Shown here one piece after another: positions 29,374 through 39,417 of a DNA stretch of 64,000 bases. The notes below the pieces were generated by a model. The model did no database searches. It saw only the letters and a program-made list of their open reading frames with translations, and was not told the origin of the DNA. Source of the DNA: Candidatus Syntrophosphaera thermopropionivorans (lineage in GTDB: Bacteria > Cloacimonadota > Cloacimonadia > Cloacimonadales > Cloacimonadaceae); assembly GCF_004353895.1 (NCBI RefSeq), contig NZ_SMOG01000001.1, positions 255,481 through 319,480 of the forward strand, written 5' to 3'. Positions within the stretch are counted from its first letter, which is position 1. Each line of letters starts with the position of its first letter. The position numbers and the translations under genes are program-made.

Positions 29374-30141
29374 TTAGTTTTGTATTTCCTTATATTTATT
29401 AGACTCATTATGAGCTGGGTTTAATTCATTTTTTTCATATCCCAGACCCTTACCGGTGATAAGTACATTCCATCTATTAAACATTTGTCTTAAGCGATAT
29501 ACCATTACTTTAGTAGGGTTTAACTGTGCCAGCATTTTACTTAAGAAATTATCCCAATTTATAGTTTCTTTGCGCTGGAAAAATCCTGTGTTGTGCATTA
29601 CTCTTAGCATATAAGTCTTGATTTTGTCAAGGTCATTTCCGCTAACTGCATTAATTTTTTGGGTTTGTTCTTTAGTGAGAGGCAAACGATATATTTCCCA
29701 GAGAGCGATAGTGACAGCTTGAGCAAGATTGATAGAAGGGAATTCTGGATTAGCAGGAATATGACAACGCAAAGGGCATAGTTCTACCTCTTCATCCGTG
29801 AGTCCAAAAGTTTCTCTACCGAAGACTAAACCTATTTCCAGTTGAGGGATTTTAGCACAATATTGAGCAGCAGTAATAGGTGTAAAATCTACTGGTTTGA
29901 GTTTTCCCATACGACGAGAATAGGCTATTACCCGGTCTAAATCTGAGATAGCATCCTTTAGAGTGGGATATATCTGAGCCTGTTGGAGCAGGTTTTCTGA
30001 ATGCATAGCCAGATAGAAATCATTTTTTTTCGGCATAGCACCTACTAACCTTAGACTGGAGAAGCCAAGATTGTGCATTATTCGTGCTATAGCACCTACA
30101 TTCCCTTCATAGATAGGCTCAACTAAGATTATGTGAATCAT
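29374..30141 (-). CDS. TrmJ-like tRNA/rRNA 2'-O-methyltransferase (SPOUT family)
   Basis: A 255-residue AdoMet-dependent RNA 2'-O-ribose methyltransferase. The N-terminal IILVEPIYEGNVGAIARIMHNLG, VFGRETFGLTDEEVELC and PSINLAQAVTIALWEIYRL blocks are the three knot motifs of the TrmH/TrmJ group. A C-terminal helical extension is present, as in TrmJ. Its ATG overlaps the stop of the HEAT-repeat gene by 4 nt. The exact target nucleotide cannot be told. Confidence 0.85.
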   Translation of the reverse strand: MIHIILVEPIYEGNVGAIARIMHNLGFSSLRLVGAMPKKNDFYLAMHSENLLQQAQIYPTLKDAISDLDRVIAYSRRMGKLKPVDFTPITAAQYCAKIPQLEIGLVFGRETFGLTDEEVELCPLRCHIPANPEFPSINLAQAVTIALWEIYRLPLTKEQTQKINAVSGNDLDKIKTYMLRVMHNTGFFQRKETINWDNFLSKMLAQLNPTKVMVYRLRQMFNRWNVLITGKGLGYEKNELNPAHNESNKYKEIQN

Positions 30142-30977
30142 TGGTTTTTAATCATTTTAGCTAATTTATTTCCCATCTGAACCACTGCAGGATTGGAATC
30201 AGTTTTCCATTCTTGTGCGGTTCTAAGCGCTATGGAAAAGAAATCTTGAGACTTATCTCGCATATTTTTTTGAGAGAAGATACTGGATAATCTTCTTAGA
30301 ATCTGCCAGAGGAAATTAGCACGCTTTTCATCACCATCCAAAAGCCAGCGTCGGATACTGGCAAAGGTTTGTAGGGGACGCTGTCTTCCAACTTGAATGA
30401 GGATATGACTAACTTTTTTTTGAACTTCCTCGTCCTCATCATCCAGCAATCTACCTACGAAAGTTAATACATATTGAGGATTTTTAGCGGCTATATATTC
30501 CATACCATGCATAGACATAGCGCGTTTTTTAGGGTTATCCGAATCAGCCCAGCGAGGCATATATTCTTTCATGACATCAGGATATTTTTTCCACATCTCT
30601 GAACAGATAGTCTCGCTTTCCCAGGGAACGGTTTCAAAGGTTTTTTCTAAGGTCTGGACAATGAGTTCTGGTTTGTCCTGATTTTTGTAATAAAAATAGA
30701 ATAATGCAGTTGCCCGGATAGGATAAAATCGATCTTCCAGCATCTCATAGCAAATTGCATCCAAGTTTCCTGTGCCTGTATATTCCGCTAAACGTTTTCC
30801 CAATTCTTCCCGGACAAAATAGTTAGGAGTATTAGCAACTTCATAAATCAGCTTTTGCGCCTGATTAATGTTTCCCTTGTCCAGATTTTTGGAAATCTTT
30901 TCTACATAAGAGTCCAATAATTGGTAATCATCGCGGTCCAGGCGTCCCACTTTTTTTATCATATTTTTCAGCTCCAT
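30138..30977 (-). CDS. HEAT-repeat protein, possible divergent AlkD relative
   Basis: A 279-residue all-helical protein. ALFYFYY, RAMSMHGMEYIAA and EEVQKKVSHILIQVGRQRP are HEAT-like. Its layout parallels the AlkD-like protein two genes downstream: VPWESETICSEMW lies where AlkD has its Trp-x3-Asp centre, and WADSDNPKKRAMSM resembles the following Trp...Arg patch, but the catalytic Asp is not in the usual place. It may be a non-catalytic DNA-binding relative. It is translationally coupled to the TrmJ-like gene. Function is unproven. Confidence 0.65.
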   Translation of the reverse strand: MELKNMIKKVGRLDRDDYQLLDSYVEKISKNLDKGNINQAQKLIYEVANTPNYFVREELGKRLAEYTGTGNLDAICYEMLEDRFYPIRATALFYFYYKNQDKPELIVQTLEKTFETVPWESETICSEMWKKYPDVMKEYMPRWADSDNPKKRAMSMHGMEYIAAKNPQYVLTFVGRLLDDEDEEVQKKVSHILIQVGRQRPLQTFASIRRWLLDGDEKRANFLWQILRRLSSIFSQKNMRDKSQDFFSIALRTAQEWKTDSNPAVVQMGNKLAKMIKNQ

Positions 30978-31092
30978 AATCCCTATGAGGGATCTATCCG
31001 CGGTATTCTTAAAATTAGTAAGCCTGTTGTCCTACGAGAAAATAGATTATTAAATATATATCCTAATATATAAAATTATCGTTTCTGTCAAG

Positions 31093-32043
31093 TTATTTGT
31101 GGGTTGAATCGGTAGAATTATCAAAAATTGTGCGTTGTCGCACAGACCGACTGGTTATAAAATGGAGTTTGGCTACTTCTGATAACCGATTCCAACCATA
31201 TTTATCAGCAAAGTTTTTAGCAGTTTCAATAACATTTTTCCCGGAACCAAGAGGAAACTTCATACCATAGTAATTATTCATTGCTTCTCTTTGTTGTAAA
31301 AACTGGTACCGAGCTATTATTGAAGCTGCAGCAACGGCTGGGTCTGTTTCTGCTTTAGGTCGTTCTTCCACAGGAATACTAACATCTCTTTTTTTAAGAT
31401 AATGAGCAACTTTTTTACTGCGGCTGAACTGGTCAACTAAAATACCCTGAATATTGGGAATTCTTTCTAATAGAGCAAGAATAGCAGTGCTATGTTGCCA
31501 AGCCAGAAGGTCATTAAGGTTCTTCCCTTGCAGCTGCATATCTGCTATGATTTCATTATATTTTAAAGGTTTGAGCACAATGCAAGAAATGCGAGAAGGA
31601 TAATTAGAATAAAGTTTTTGAGCTATGTTTGTAATTTGAGTTTTAGTCAGACTTTTACTATCCATCACTCCCCAATCTTTTAGGTCTTCAAGCATATCAC
31701 TATCCAGAGCAAAAGCAGCAACCACCAGGGATCCAAAATAATCACCCTTTCCACATTCATCAGAACCAATCCAATGCTCCCAGGAATGAAATCTTCCCTC
31801 GGATTCTACTTTATCTTTTATCATTTCCTGAAGCTCTGTTTTCAATTTATTATCTTTACCACCAAGCACCTTACTCAAACCTCTTTTTTCAGAATAATAA
31901 ATATTTAGTACGGAATGCTGCTCTTCTTTACTTAAATTAAGTTGAATTCCATAATTTATTCCTCTTTGACCAGTAATTCTGATTCCCCTTTGAGCTAATT
32001 CAGGTAAAAAATTAGCCAGATATTCCTCTATAATTTTTTCCAT
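31093..32043 (-). CDS. rnhC: Ribonuclease HIII
   Basis: A 316-residue nuclease that cuts the RNA strand of RNA:DNA hybrids. About 85 N-terminal residues form the TBP-like substrate-binding domain that marks HIII rather than HII. The catalytic DEDD-type residues lie in WIGSDECGKGDYFGS, VMDSKSLT, GILVDQFS and ETDPAVAAASIIAR. Monocistronic; its start faces away from groEL across a 184-bp divergent spacer. Confidence 0.92.
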   Translation of the reverse strand: MEKIIEEYLANFLPELAQRGIRITGQRGINYGIQLNLSKEEQHSVLNIYYSEKRGLSKVLGGKDNKLKTELQEMIKDKVESEGRFHSWEHWIGSDECGKGDYFGSLVVAAFALDSDMLEDLKDWGVMDSKSLTKTQITNIAQKLYSNYPSRISCIVLKPLKYNEIIADMQLQGKNLNDLLAWQHSTAILALLERIPNIQGILVDQFSRSKKVAHYLKKRDVSIPVEERPKAETDPAVAAASIIARYQFLQQREAMNNYYGMKFPLGSGKNVIETAKNFADKYGWNRLSEVAKLHFITSRSVRQRTIFDNSTDSTHK

Positions 32044-32130
32044 AAATCACCCAAGATATTAATTATAATATCCTTTTCTACAAAACAGACCGAGATGTCA
32101 ATCTCAAAATGAGAAAAAAATAATTTGTGC

Positions 32131-32159
32131 TTGACAGATTTTGGTTTATCTTAATTTTA
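32131..32159 (+). promoter_or_regulatory. groEL promoter
   Basis: A perfect -35 TTGACA at 32131-32136 is followed 15-17 bp later by an AT-rich -10 (TAATTT or ATTTTA). It lies immediately upstream of, and partly overlaps, the CIRCE element. Confidence 0.7.
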
Positions 32160-32183
32160 GCACTCAATCATTGAGACTGCTAA
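32157..32183. promoter_or_regulatory. CIRCE operator (HrcA binding site)
   Basis: TTAGCACTC, then 9 bp, then GACTGCTAA. This is the CIRCE inverted repeat with a single mismatch in the right arm (consensus GAGTGCTAA). It implies HrcA-controlled heat-shock expression of groEL. Confidence 0.92.
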
Positions 32184-32221
32184 ACCTTACTTTAATAAAA
32201 TATGATAATATGGAGGTATAA

Positions 32222-33853
<1,632 letters not shown>

Positions 33854-34494
33854 TAAACTTAGAGAATAGAGCATATCTCAAAAGCCTCTCCCACAAAGAG
33901 AGGCTTTTTAGTTTGCCCCCAAATTAGATAGAAAGATAGCAGTATAAACAAAGCAAATATTAAATCATTATCTACCACTTTACTGGTGAATAACTACAAA
34001 ATCATTCCTGAGCTTCTGGATTAATTCAGCTAAAAGTGAGTTCGTGTCTCAAATAGTGGTGTAAAATTCAACTCATTGTTTTGTAATTTATTTAGGAACA
34101 TCTTATGTTTTTACCTTTACTTCCTATTTTGAGATAATTAGTAAAATCCAAATGTGTCGGTATTGGTACATTGAGTATTTATATATTATCAGATATGGTT
34201 AGTATTTCACTCCATATCCGAATGACTGTAAGCGAGGCTTCTTTCAGAGATGATTTTTTTGGATTCCATATAAGTGTACTTTGCGATGTGTATAATTATG
34301 GACTGATACTACCACTTTTAACTATCAGCGAGACCAAAGATTTTTATTTAAAGCTATTAATATAGGTAATCAGATTTTTCTTGACCAAATTATTAGTTTT
34401 TATTTAGATAATTTTTATAATTTAAAATGATGGAATATAAAATGCTGTTATAATGAATAACAGAATTATCATATAACATTATAAAGGAGATATG
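33854..34494. other. Intergenic region between groEL and the FN3 surface protein
   Basis: It begins with the groEL terminator. The middle ~450 bp carry no convincing gene; a 64-codon frame at 34171-34365 has no ribosome site. TTGACC at 34381-34386, with an AT-rich -10 about 17 bp later, may be the promoter of the surface protein. A 7-bp hairpin CTGTTAT/ATAACAG (34445-34463) lies in its leader. Confidence 0.5.
33881..33909 (+). terminator. groEL terminator
   Basis: AAAGCCTCTC (33881-33890) pairs with GAGAGGCTTT (33898-33907) and is followed by further T residues. Confidence 0.9.
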
Positions 34495-37400
34495 ATGAAA
34501 TTAAGATATTTCAAACTTACACTTTTACTGATACTTGCATTTTCAGTAATTGGTTTAGGAGCTCAGGTTAGCGAATATGCTTTTTCTTCAGTTTTAGGAA
34601 CTTACACAGAGATTACTGGAGGAACTGTTCTGGGCACTACTGCAAACGATCAAGAAAGCTTTAATGCCATTCCCTTAGGTTTTACTTTTACTTATAATGG
34701 CGTTGAATACAACCAAATCAGTGTTCAAACTAATGCCTTTATTGCCTTTGGACCAGAAGTTGCTTTAAGTAATCTTCCCATAAGTGCTGCCACAGGCACT
34801 AATAATGTAGTCGCTGCATTAGCACGGGATATTAAAAGTAGAGATAATGGTGAATTAAGTTATTTACTAACTGGAACAGAACCTAATCGTATTTTTATTA
34901 TCCAGTGGAAACACTATCGTAGAGTTCCTACTACTGCTGCTAATGATGATTTAAATTTTCAAATTCAACTTTGGGAAAACGGTAATAAGGTAGTTTTTGC
35001 TTATGGTTCATTTAATGTCGTTTATGTGTCTACAGCTAAAACTGTACAAGTAGGCTTAAGAGGTGATTCTGCCCAGGATTTTAATAATCGTACCACTACT
35101 ACTGATTGGACAGCCACTACAGCAGGAACAATAAATACTGCAACTTGCGATATAACGAATACTGTGTATCCACCTAATGGTTTAATTTTCACTTTTTCTC
35201 CTCCTCAGCAAGGTACTCCTCCAGAACCAGCTCAAAATCCACACCCCTCTAATAATGCAATAAATGTCCCTATTAATACTAATTTAAGCTGGAGTTCCGG
35301 AGGTGGCATTGTGGATGGTTATAAAATCTATTTTGGAACAGATAATCCTCCTACCAATCTGGTTAATGGTTTGATTCAAACTACCACCGTCTATGACCAT
35401 CCTACGGATTTACAATATAGCACGGTCTATTACTGGAAAATAGTTCCTTTTAATAATGTTGCAGGTGATGCTTTAAACTGTCCCGTATGGCAATTTACTA
35501 CTCTGGCAGATCCAACAGTTTATAATTTCCCTTATAATCAACATTTTGATGATGTAACTCCTCCAGCTTTACCAGTGGGATGGTCAACTATCAATGCTAA
35601 TAATGATGCCTATACCTGGGAAACTAATGCAGGTAATGCTCATACTGCTCCAAATTCTGTTAGAATTCGTTACAATTCATCTATTGCAATGGATGATTGG
35701 TTGATTAGCCCTCCCTTACATTTAACCGGTGGTCAAATCTACATAATTAAGTTCTATTATCGTGCTAATAGTAGTTCTTACACTGAAGCTTTATCAGTTT
35801 ATTCTGGCACAGCACCGGATGTAGCAGCTTTCACCAATCTCCTATTTGAAAACAATAATATTTCCAATATAGTTTATGAGCAAGGACAGATAGTTTTCAC
35901 ACCAGCCACAACGGGTAATTATTATATAGGATTTCACGGTCATAGTCCAGCTAATACGTTCTATCTGTATCTTGATACTTTTTCTATAGTGTTAAATGTT
36001 GATTCAATGAATCCTCCGACTAATTTGACAGCCGAAGTGATTAATAATACTTATGTTTTTCTTAGCTGGAACGCACCAAGTAATGCATTAAATCGTGATT
36101 TATTAGGGTATAAAGTATATCGTGATGGTGTTTTATTACAGACTATAAATGATCCTGCTACAACTTTCTACAATGACCTTAGTGTTACCGTTGGAACTTA
36201 TAGCTATACCGTTACTGCTCTTTATACAGCAGGTGAATCCATACCAGCTGGTCCTGTCTCTGCAACAATTACACCTCCAGCTTATCCTCCAACTAATTTA
36301 ACTGCGCAAGTGCAAGGATTTAATGTTATTCTAAACTGGCAAAGTCCTGCTTTAACTCTGGTGGGAGATAATAAGTTGGATAGTAGTTATAGAGATCGGA
36401 ATTTAACGGGATATAAAGTTTATCGTAATGGCACTGTTGTTACTACGATAACTAATCCTTCCACTACTACTTATACTGATCAGAATCTAACTTCTGGAAC
36501 TTATTCCTACACGGTAACAGCAGTATACACTTATGGTGAATCTGCACCAGCTGGTCCTGTCAGTGTAACTATTATTCCTCCACCTCCAACAGATTTAACC
36601 GCAACAGTGCAGCAGAATAATGTGACTTTGAACTGGGTTAGCCCTCAACTTCCCACTGAATTATTCATTAAAGCTGGTTCATCAACTCAAGACAGAGCAC
36701 TTACTGGATTTAAAGTATATCGTGATAATGTTATAATTGCCACCATAACTAACCCTTTAACTACCACCTACACTGATCAGAATGTTCCGAATGGCACCTA
36801 TATTTATGGTGTTACAGCCGTTTATCCCAATGATGAATCTGCTCCTGTAACCGTGACTGTTACCGTGGATTATCAAGAACCGCAAATTGTTTTTGAAGAT
36901 GGTTTTGAAACCTATGAGAATTTTGCCTTAGTCTTTCCACCCTGGTCCCTTTATGATGTAGACCAATCTGAAACTTATGGTATTAACAATGTAATTTTTC
37001 CGGGATCAGAAAGTCCAATGGCTTTCATTATTTTCAATCCCAGTGCCACAACACCTCCTATGACCAGTGTAGCTCCACATAATGGCTCAAAAATGGCTGC
37101 TTCTTTTGCTGCAGTTAATCCTCCTAACAATGATTGGATGATTGCACCTAAGGTTCATCTGGGAACAGCAAGTTCGGTAAAATTCTTTGCTAAATCCCAA
37201 ACTGACACTTATGGTCTGGAACGTTTCCAGGTGGGAATTTCTACATCACCGAATATAGATTTATCCACCTTCCAGATTATTACTACTGGTAACTATGTGG
37301 AAGCTCCCATTCAATGGACTGAATATAATTTTGACCTTTCTTCCTATAATAATCAGGAAATCTGGATAGGTATACATTGTGTTTCTAACGATGCATTTAT

Positions 37401-37758
37401 ATTCTATGTGGATGACTTCTGTATCCGTAGTATTGGTGGGTATATAGTCAGTAATGATGATCCAACCGTCCCAGTTTTAAATACTGGTTTATATGGTAAC
37501 TTCCCCAATCCTTTCAATCCTGAGACTACCATTCGCTTTAGTGTTAAAGAAACCGCTCCAGTTTCTATAACCATTTATAACGCTAAAGGACAATTGATTA
37601 GAACTCTGGTTAATAATGAAATCAAGACTCCTGGCAATTATTCTATCGTCTGGGATGGAAAGGATAAAAATGGGAATACAATGAGCAGTGGAGTCTATTT
37701 CTATAAGATGAATTCTGGTAAATATAGCGACACTAAGAAGATGATTCTGATGAAATAA
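34495..37758 (+). CDS. Large secreted FN3/choice-of-anchor surface protein with FlgD-like sorting domain
   Basis: A 1087-residue exported protein starting at ATG 34495 or the adjacent ATG 34492, both behind AAAGGAG. After the signal peptide (LTLLLILAFSVIGLGAQ) come a beta-sandwich domain (residues ~25-240), an Ig/FN3-like unit and a choice-of-anchor J domain. Three FN3 repeats follow, each beginning PPT(N/D)LTA, then a second choice-of-anchor J domain and a C-terminal FlgD-like domain with NFPNPFNPETTIRFSV and GVYFYKMNSGKYSDTKKM. No enzyme motif is seen; it is probably an adhesin or surface-layer component. The second anchor-J domain closely resembles the one in the C10 protease. Confidence 0.85.
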   Translation: MKLRYFKLTLLLILAFSVIGLGAQVSEYAFSSVLGTYTEITGGTVLGTTANDQESFNAIPLGFTFTYNGVEYNQISVQTNAFIAFGPEVALSNLPISAATGTNNVVAALARDIKSRDNGELSYLLTGTEPNRIFIIQWKHYRRVPTTAANDDLNFQIQLWENGNKVVFAYGSFNVVYVSTAKTVQVGLRGDSAQDFNNRTTTTDWTATTAGTINTATCDITNTVYPPNGLIFTFSPPQQGTPPEPAQNPHPSNNAINVPINTNLSWSSGGGIVDGYKIYFGTDNPPTNLVNGLIQTTTVYDHPTDLQYSTVYYWKIVPFNNVAGDALNCPVWQFTTLADPTVYNFPYNQHFDDVTPPALPVGWSTINANNDAYTWETNAGNAHTAPNSVRIRYNSSIAMDDWLISPPLHLTGGQIYIIKFYYRANSSSYTEALSVYSGTAPDVAAFTNLLFENNNISNIVYEQGQIVFTPATTGNYYIGFHGHSPANTFYLYLDTFSIVLNVDSMNPPTNLTAEVINNTYVFLSWNAPSNALNRDLLGYKVYRDGVLLQTINDPATTFYNDLSVTVGTYSYTVTALYTAGESIPAGPVSATITPPAYPPTNLTAQVQGFNVILNWQSPALTLVGDNKLDSSYRDRNLTGYKVYRNGTVVTTITNPSTTTYTDQNLTSGTYSYTVTAVYTYGESAPAGPVSVTIIPPPPTDLTATVQQNNVTLNWVSPQLPTELFIKAGSSTQDRALTGFKVYRDNVIIATITNPLTTTYTDQNVPNGTYIYGVTAVYPNDESAPVTVTVTVDYQEPQIVFEDGFETYENFALVFPPWSLYDVDQSETYGINNVIFPGSESPMAFIIFNPSATTPPMTSVAPHNGSKMAASFAAVNPPNNDWMIAPKVHLGTASSVKFFAKSQTDTYGLERFQVGISTSPNIDLSTFQIITTGNYVEAPIQWTEYNFDLSSYNNQEIWIGIHCVSNDAFIFYVDDFCIRSIGGYIVSNDDPTVPVLNTGLYGNFPNPFNPETTIRFSVKETAPVSITIYNAKGQLIRTLVNNEIKTPGNYSIVWDGKDKNGNTMSSGVYFYKMNSGKYSDTKKMILMK

Positions 37759-37828
37759 TATGAAAGAGCAACATCATACCTGATTGGATTATTTATAAAG
37801 AACTGTTCAGGTATTGATAAATGAAATG

Positions 37829-37860
37829 AAGGGCACGAATTTTCTGGATTCGTGCCCTTT
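37829..37860 (+). terminator. Terminator of the FN3 surface protein gene
   Basis: AAGGGCACGAAT (37829-37840) and ATTCGTGCCCTT (37848-37859) form a 12-bp perfect stem. T-rich sequence follows. Confidence 0.9.
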
Positions 37861-37928
37861 AGTTTTCTTTGATAAATTTCATAGATGGTTATATCTTAGA
37901 TTAGTTAATAACCTGCGTAAATATATGC

Positions 37929-37957
37929 TTGACAAAAGAGTCAAATTGAAATTATAT
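37929..37957 (+). promoter_or_regulatory. Promoter upstream of a non-coding stretch
   Basis: TTGACA at 37929-37934 and TTATAT at 37952-37957 are separated by 17 bp. The first protein gene on this strand downstream is 9 kb away, so the product should be the structured RNA candidate and/or the tRNA. Confidence 0.6.
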
Positions 37958-38004
37958 GGATAATATAATGTACTATAGATGAGTAAGTATATTAAAGCAA
38001 TTGA

Positions 38005-38140
38005 CCCGTTTGAGGGGGTTGAAACAAACTTATTCTCTGGGATACAGATGAGTTTCTGATTATTAATAGGTGAGGGGGATTACGATACTCATCCCCCAGG
38101 AGTTAGCTGAATCTAACTTATTGACTCCCCCTCATATTTT
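38005..38140 (+). ncRNA. Candidate structured RNA, unknown family
   Basis: TGAGGGGG at 38011-38018 can pair with CCCCCTCA at 38127-38134, closing a multibranch loop. Inside are CAGA/TCTG (38045-38058), GGGGGAT (38074-38080)/ATCCCCC (38091-38097) and AGTTAG (38101-38106)/CTAACT (38113-38118). A second TGAGGGGG at 38071-38078 competes for the same CCCCCTCA, so two folds are possible. No coding frame and no known family (6S, tmRNA, SRP, RNase P) are recognised. A consensus promoter lies 50 nt upstream. Confidence 0.4.
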
Positions 38141-38266
38141 AGCAGAGACATATATTCTTCTAAGGTGTAGGGAAAATCAAGTTGAGTAGGTTAAGTGGGT
38201 AATTTCTCAATGTTCCAATAAGTAAAAAATTGGGATTTTATGAGCTTGTTTGGTGTTTTATCTTAT

Positions 38267-38334
38267 CTGTTTCCTATCTCTTTCTTATTGAAAAAGACAA
38301 GTAAGAGCTAAGGAAGAGCTAAGAGAGAGTTAAA
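38267..38334. repeat. Purine-rich dispersed repeat, copy A
   Basis: A pyrimidine-rich arm (TTCCTATCTCTTTCTTA) is followed by a purine-rich arm containing AAGAGCTAAG twice (38303-38312, 38314-38323). The 17-mer AAGAGCTAAGAGAGAGT (38314-38330) recurs at 57222-57238 in the same two-arm layout. Confidence 0.6.
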
Positions 38335-38414
38335 ATATCTTTGTAAATAATGCACTTAGCGATTTTGCTTGACATAAAAGTAGAGATTTAAATGAAAGTT
38401 AAATTGAAAGGTGG

Positions 38415-38490
38415 GGGCCTATAGCTCAGCTGGTAGAGCTTCCGGCTCATAACCGGATGGTTGGGGGTTCAACTCCCTCTGGGCCCACCA
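38415..38490 (+). tRNA. tRNA with CAU anticodon (Met elongator or lysidine-modified Ile2)
   Basis: A complete cloverleaf with encoded CCA. The acceptor is GGGCCTA/TGGGCCC, the D arm GCTC/GAGC, the anticodon stem TCCGG/CCGGA with loop CTCATAA (anticodon 38448-38450), and the T arm GGGGG/CCCTC with TTCAACT loop. Acceptor pairs C4-G69 and C5-G68 match features that TilS recognises in E. coli tRNA-Ile2, so Ile2 is a real alternative to Met. A TTGACA at 38369-38374 is a likely own promoter. Confidence 0.93.
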
Positions 38491-38505
38491 TTTTTTATTT
38501 ATCAA

Positions 38506-39417
38506 TTAATTTAAACTTTTAAGTTCATATTGTAGCAGGGCATAACGAATTCCACGAGAAGAGATAATAAATCCTGGAAGATTAAAGTGGGTTGCTATCT
38601 GCTGATAAATGACAGCACTGGCAAGGATAATGTCTTCTCGTCCGGGCTGCATTCCTTTAATTTTTCGGCGTTGCTCACTATTCAAAGTTTTATATAGTTT
38701 CACTTGTCTTTTAATCTCTTCTGAAGTAAGAAAATAGTTATGAATAGCCTCGTCTTCAAAATGTGCTAATTGTAAACTCACAGAAGCTAAAGTGGTCGCT
38801 CCACCGCCACTGGCAACTGAGAAAAGATTTTTTGGTTCGGGGAAAGTTTGTTCTAACTTTTGCTTTAGAAAGTCCTTAAGAGCATTAAACTCTTCTGGTG
38901 AAATAGGGTCGTTATGAATAAATTTATTCGTTAAAGTTAGTGCTCCAAAGGAAAAGTAGTTGTAGGAAAGGAACTTTTCACGGTATCCAAAAATAAATTC
39001 TGTGCTACCTCCACCGCTTTCAACCAGCATTGCTTTTTGTCCTGCTGGTATGATATTAGAAGAAGCAAGAAAGATAAGCTTAGCTTCCATTTCAGGTGAA
39101 AGAACATAAACTTGCCAGCCAAATTGTTGTTTAATCTTTTTCAGAAAGGAAGCAGAATCTTGAGCTCTTCGTAATGCCTCAGTTCCAGCACATACAACTT
39201 GCTCAACTTTAAGTGTATTACATAGTTGCTGGATAGATTTTAAGGCTTCAATGGCATCCTCTTGAACCTCTAAACCTAACTCATCGTTTTTTTGCAGTTT
39301 CCTGCCTAATTTAGTGATGAAGGTTACCTGTTTTAAGATACGGATACTATTGTTATCTATCTCTGCGATAATACATTTAATAGAGTTGGTTCCTAAATCT
39401 ATTACTGCTTTAATCAA
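38506..39417 (-). CDS. Ppx/GppA-family exopolyphosphatase/guanosine pentaphosphatase
   Basis: An ASKHA-fold phosphatase of about 303 residues. VIDLGTNSIKCIIAEID is the phosphate-1 motif, VCAGTEALRRAQDSASFL is typical of the family, and MLVESGGGSTEFIFG is phosphate-2. The GREDIILASAVIYQQI segment lies near the C-terminus. Only the two-domain core is present, as in short bacterial Ppx. TTG 39417 gives the normal family start and overlaps the stop of the xanthine dehydrogenase gene; an in-frame TTG at 39441 is the alternative. Substrate (polyphosphate or pppGpp) cannot be decided. Confidence 0.85.
   Translation of the reverse strand: MIKAVIDLGTNSIKCIIAEIDNNSIRILKQVTFITKLGRKLQKNDELGLEVQEDAIEALKSIQQLCNTLKVEQVVCAGTEALRRAQDSASFLKKIKQQFGWQVYVLSPEMEAKLIFLASSNIIPAGQKAMLVESGGGSTEFIFGYREKFLSYNYFSFGALTLTNKFIHNDPISPEEFNALKDFLKQKLEQTFPEPKNLFSVASGGGATTLASVSLQLAHFEDEAIHNYFLTSEEIKRQVKLYKTLNSEQRRKIKGMQPGREDIILASAVIYQQIATHFNLPGFIISSRGIRYALLQYELKSLN

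Noticed and set aside
34171-34365. 64-codon frame upstream of the FN3 protein gene
   Set aside because: It begins at TTG without a ribosome site and has no recognisable motif. It is treated as chance in AT-rich DNA.
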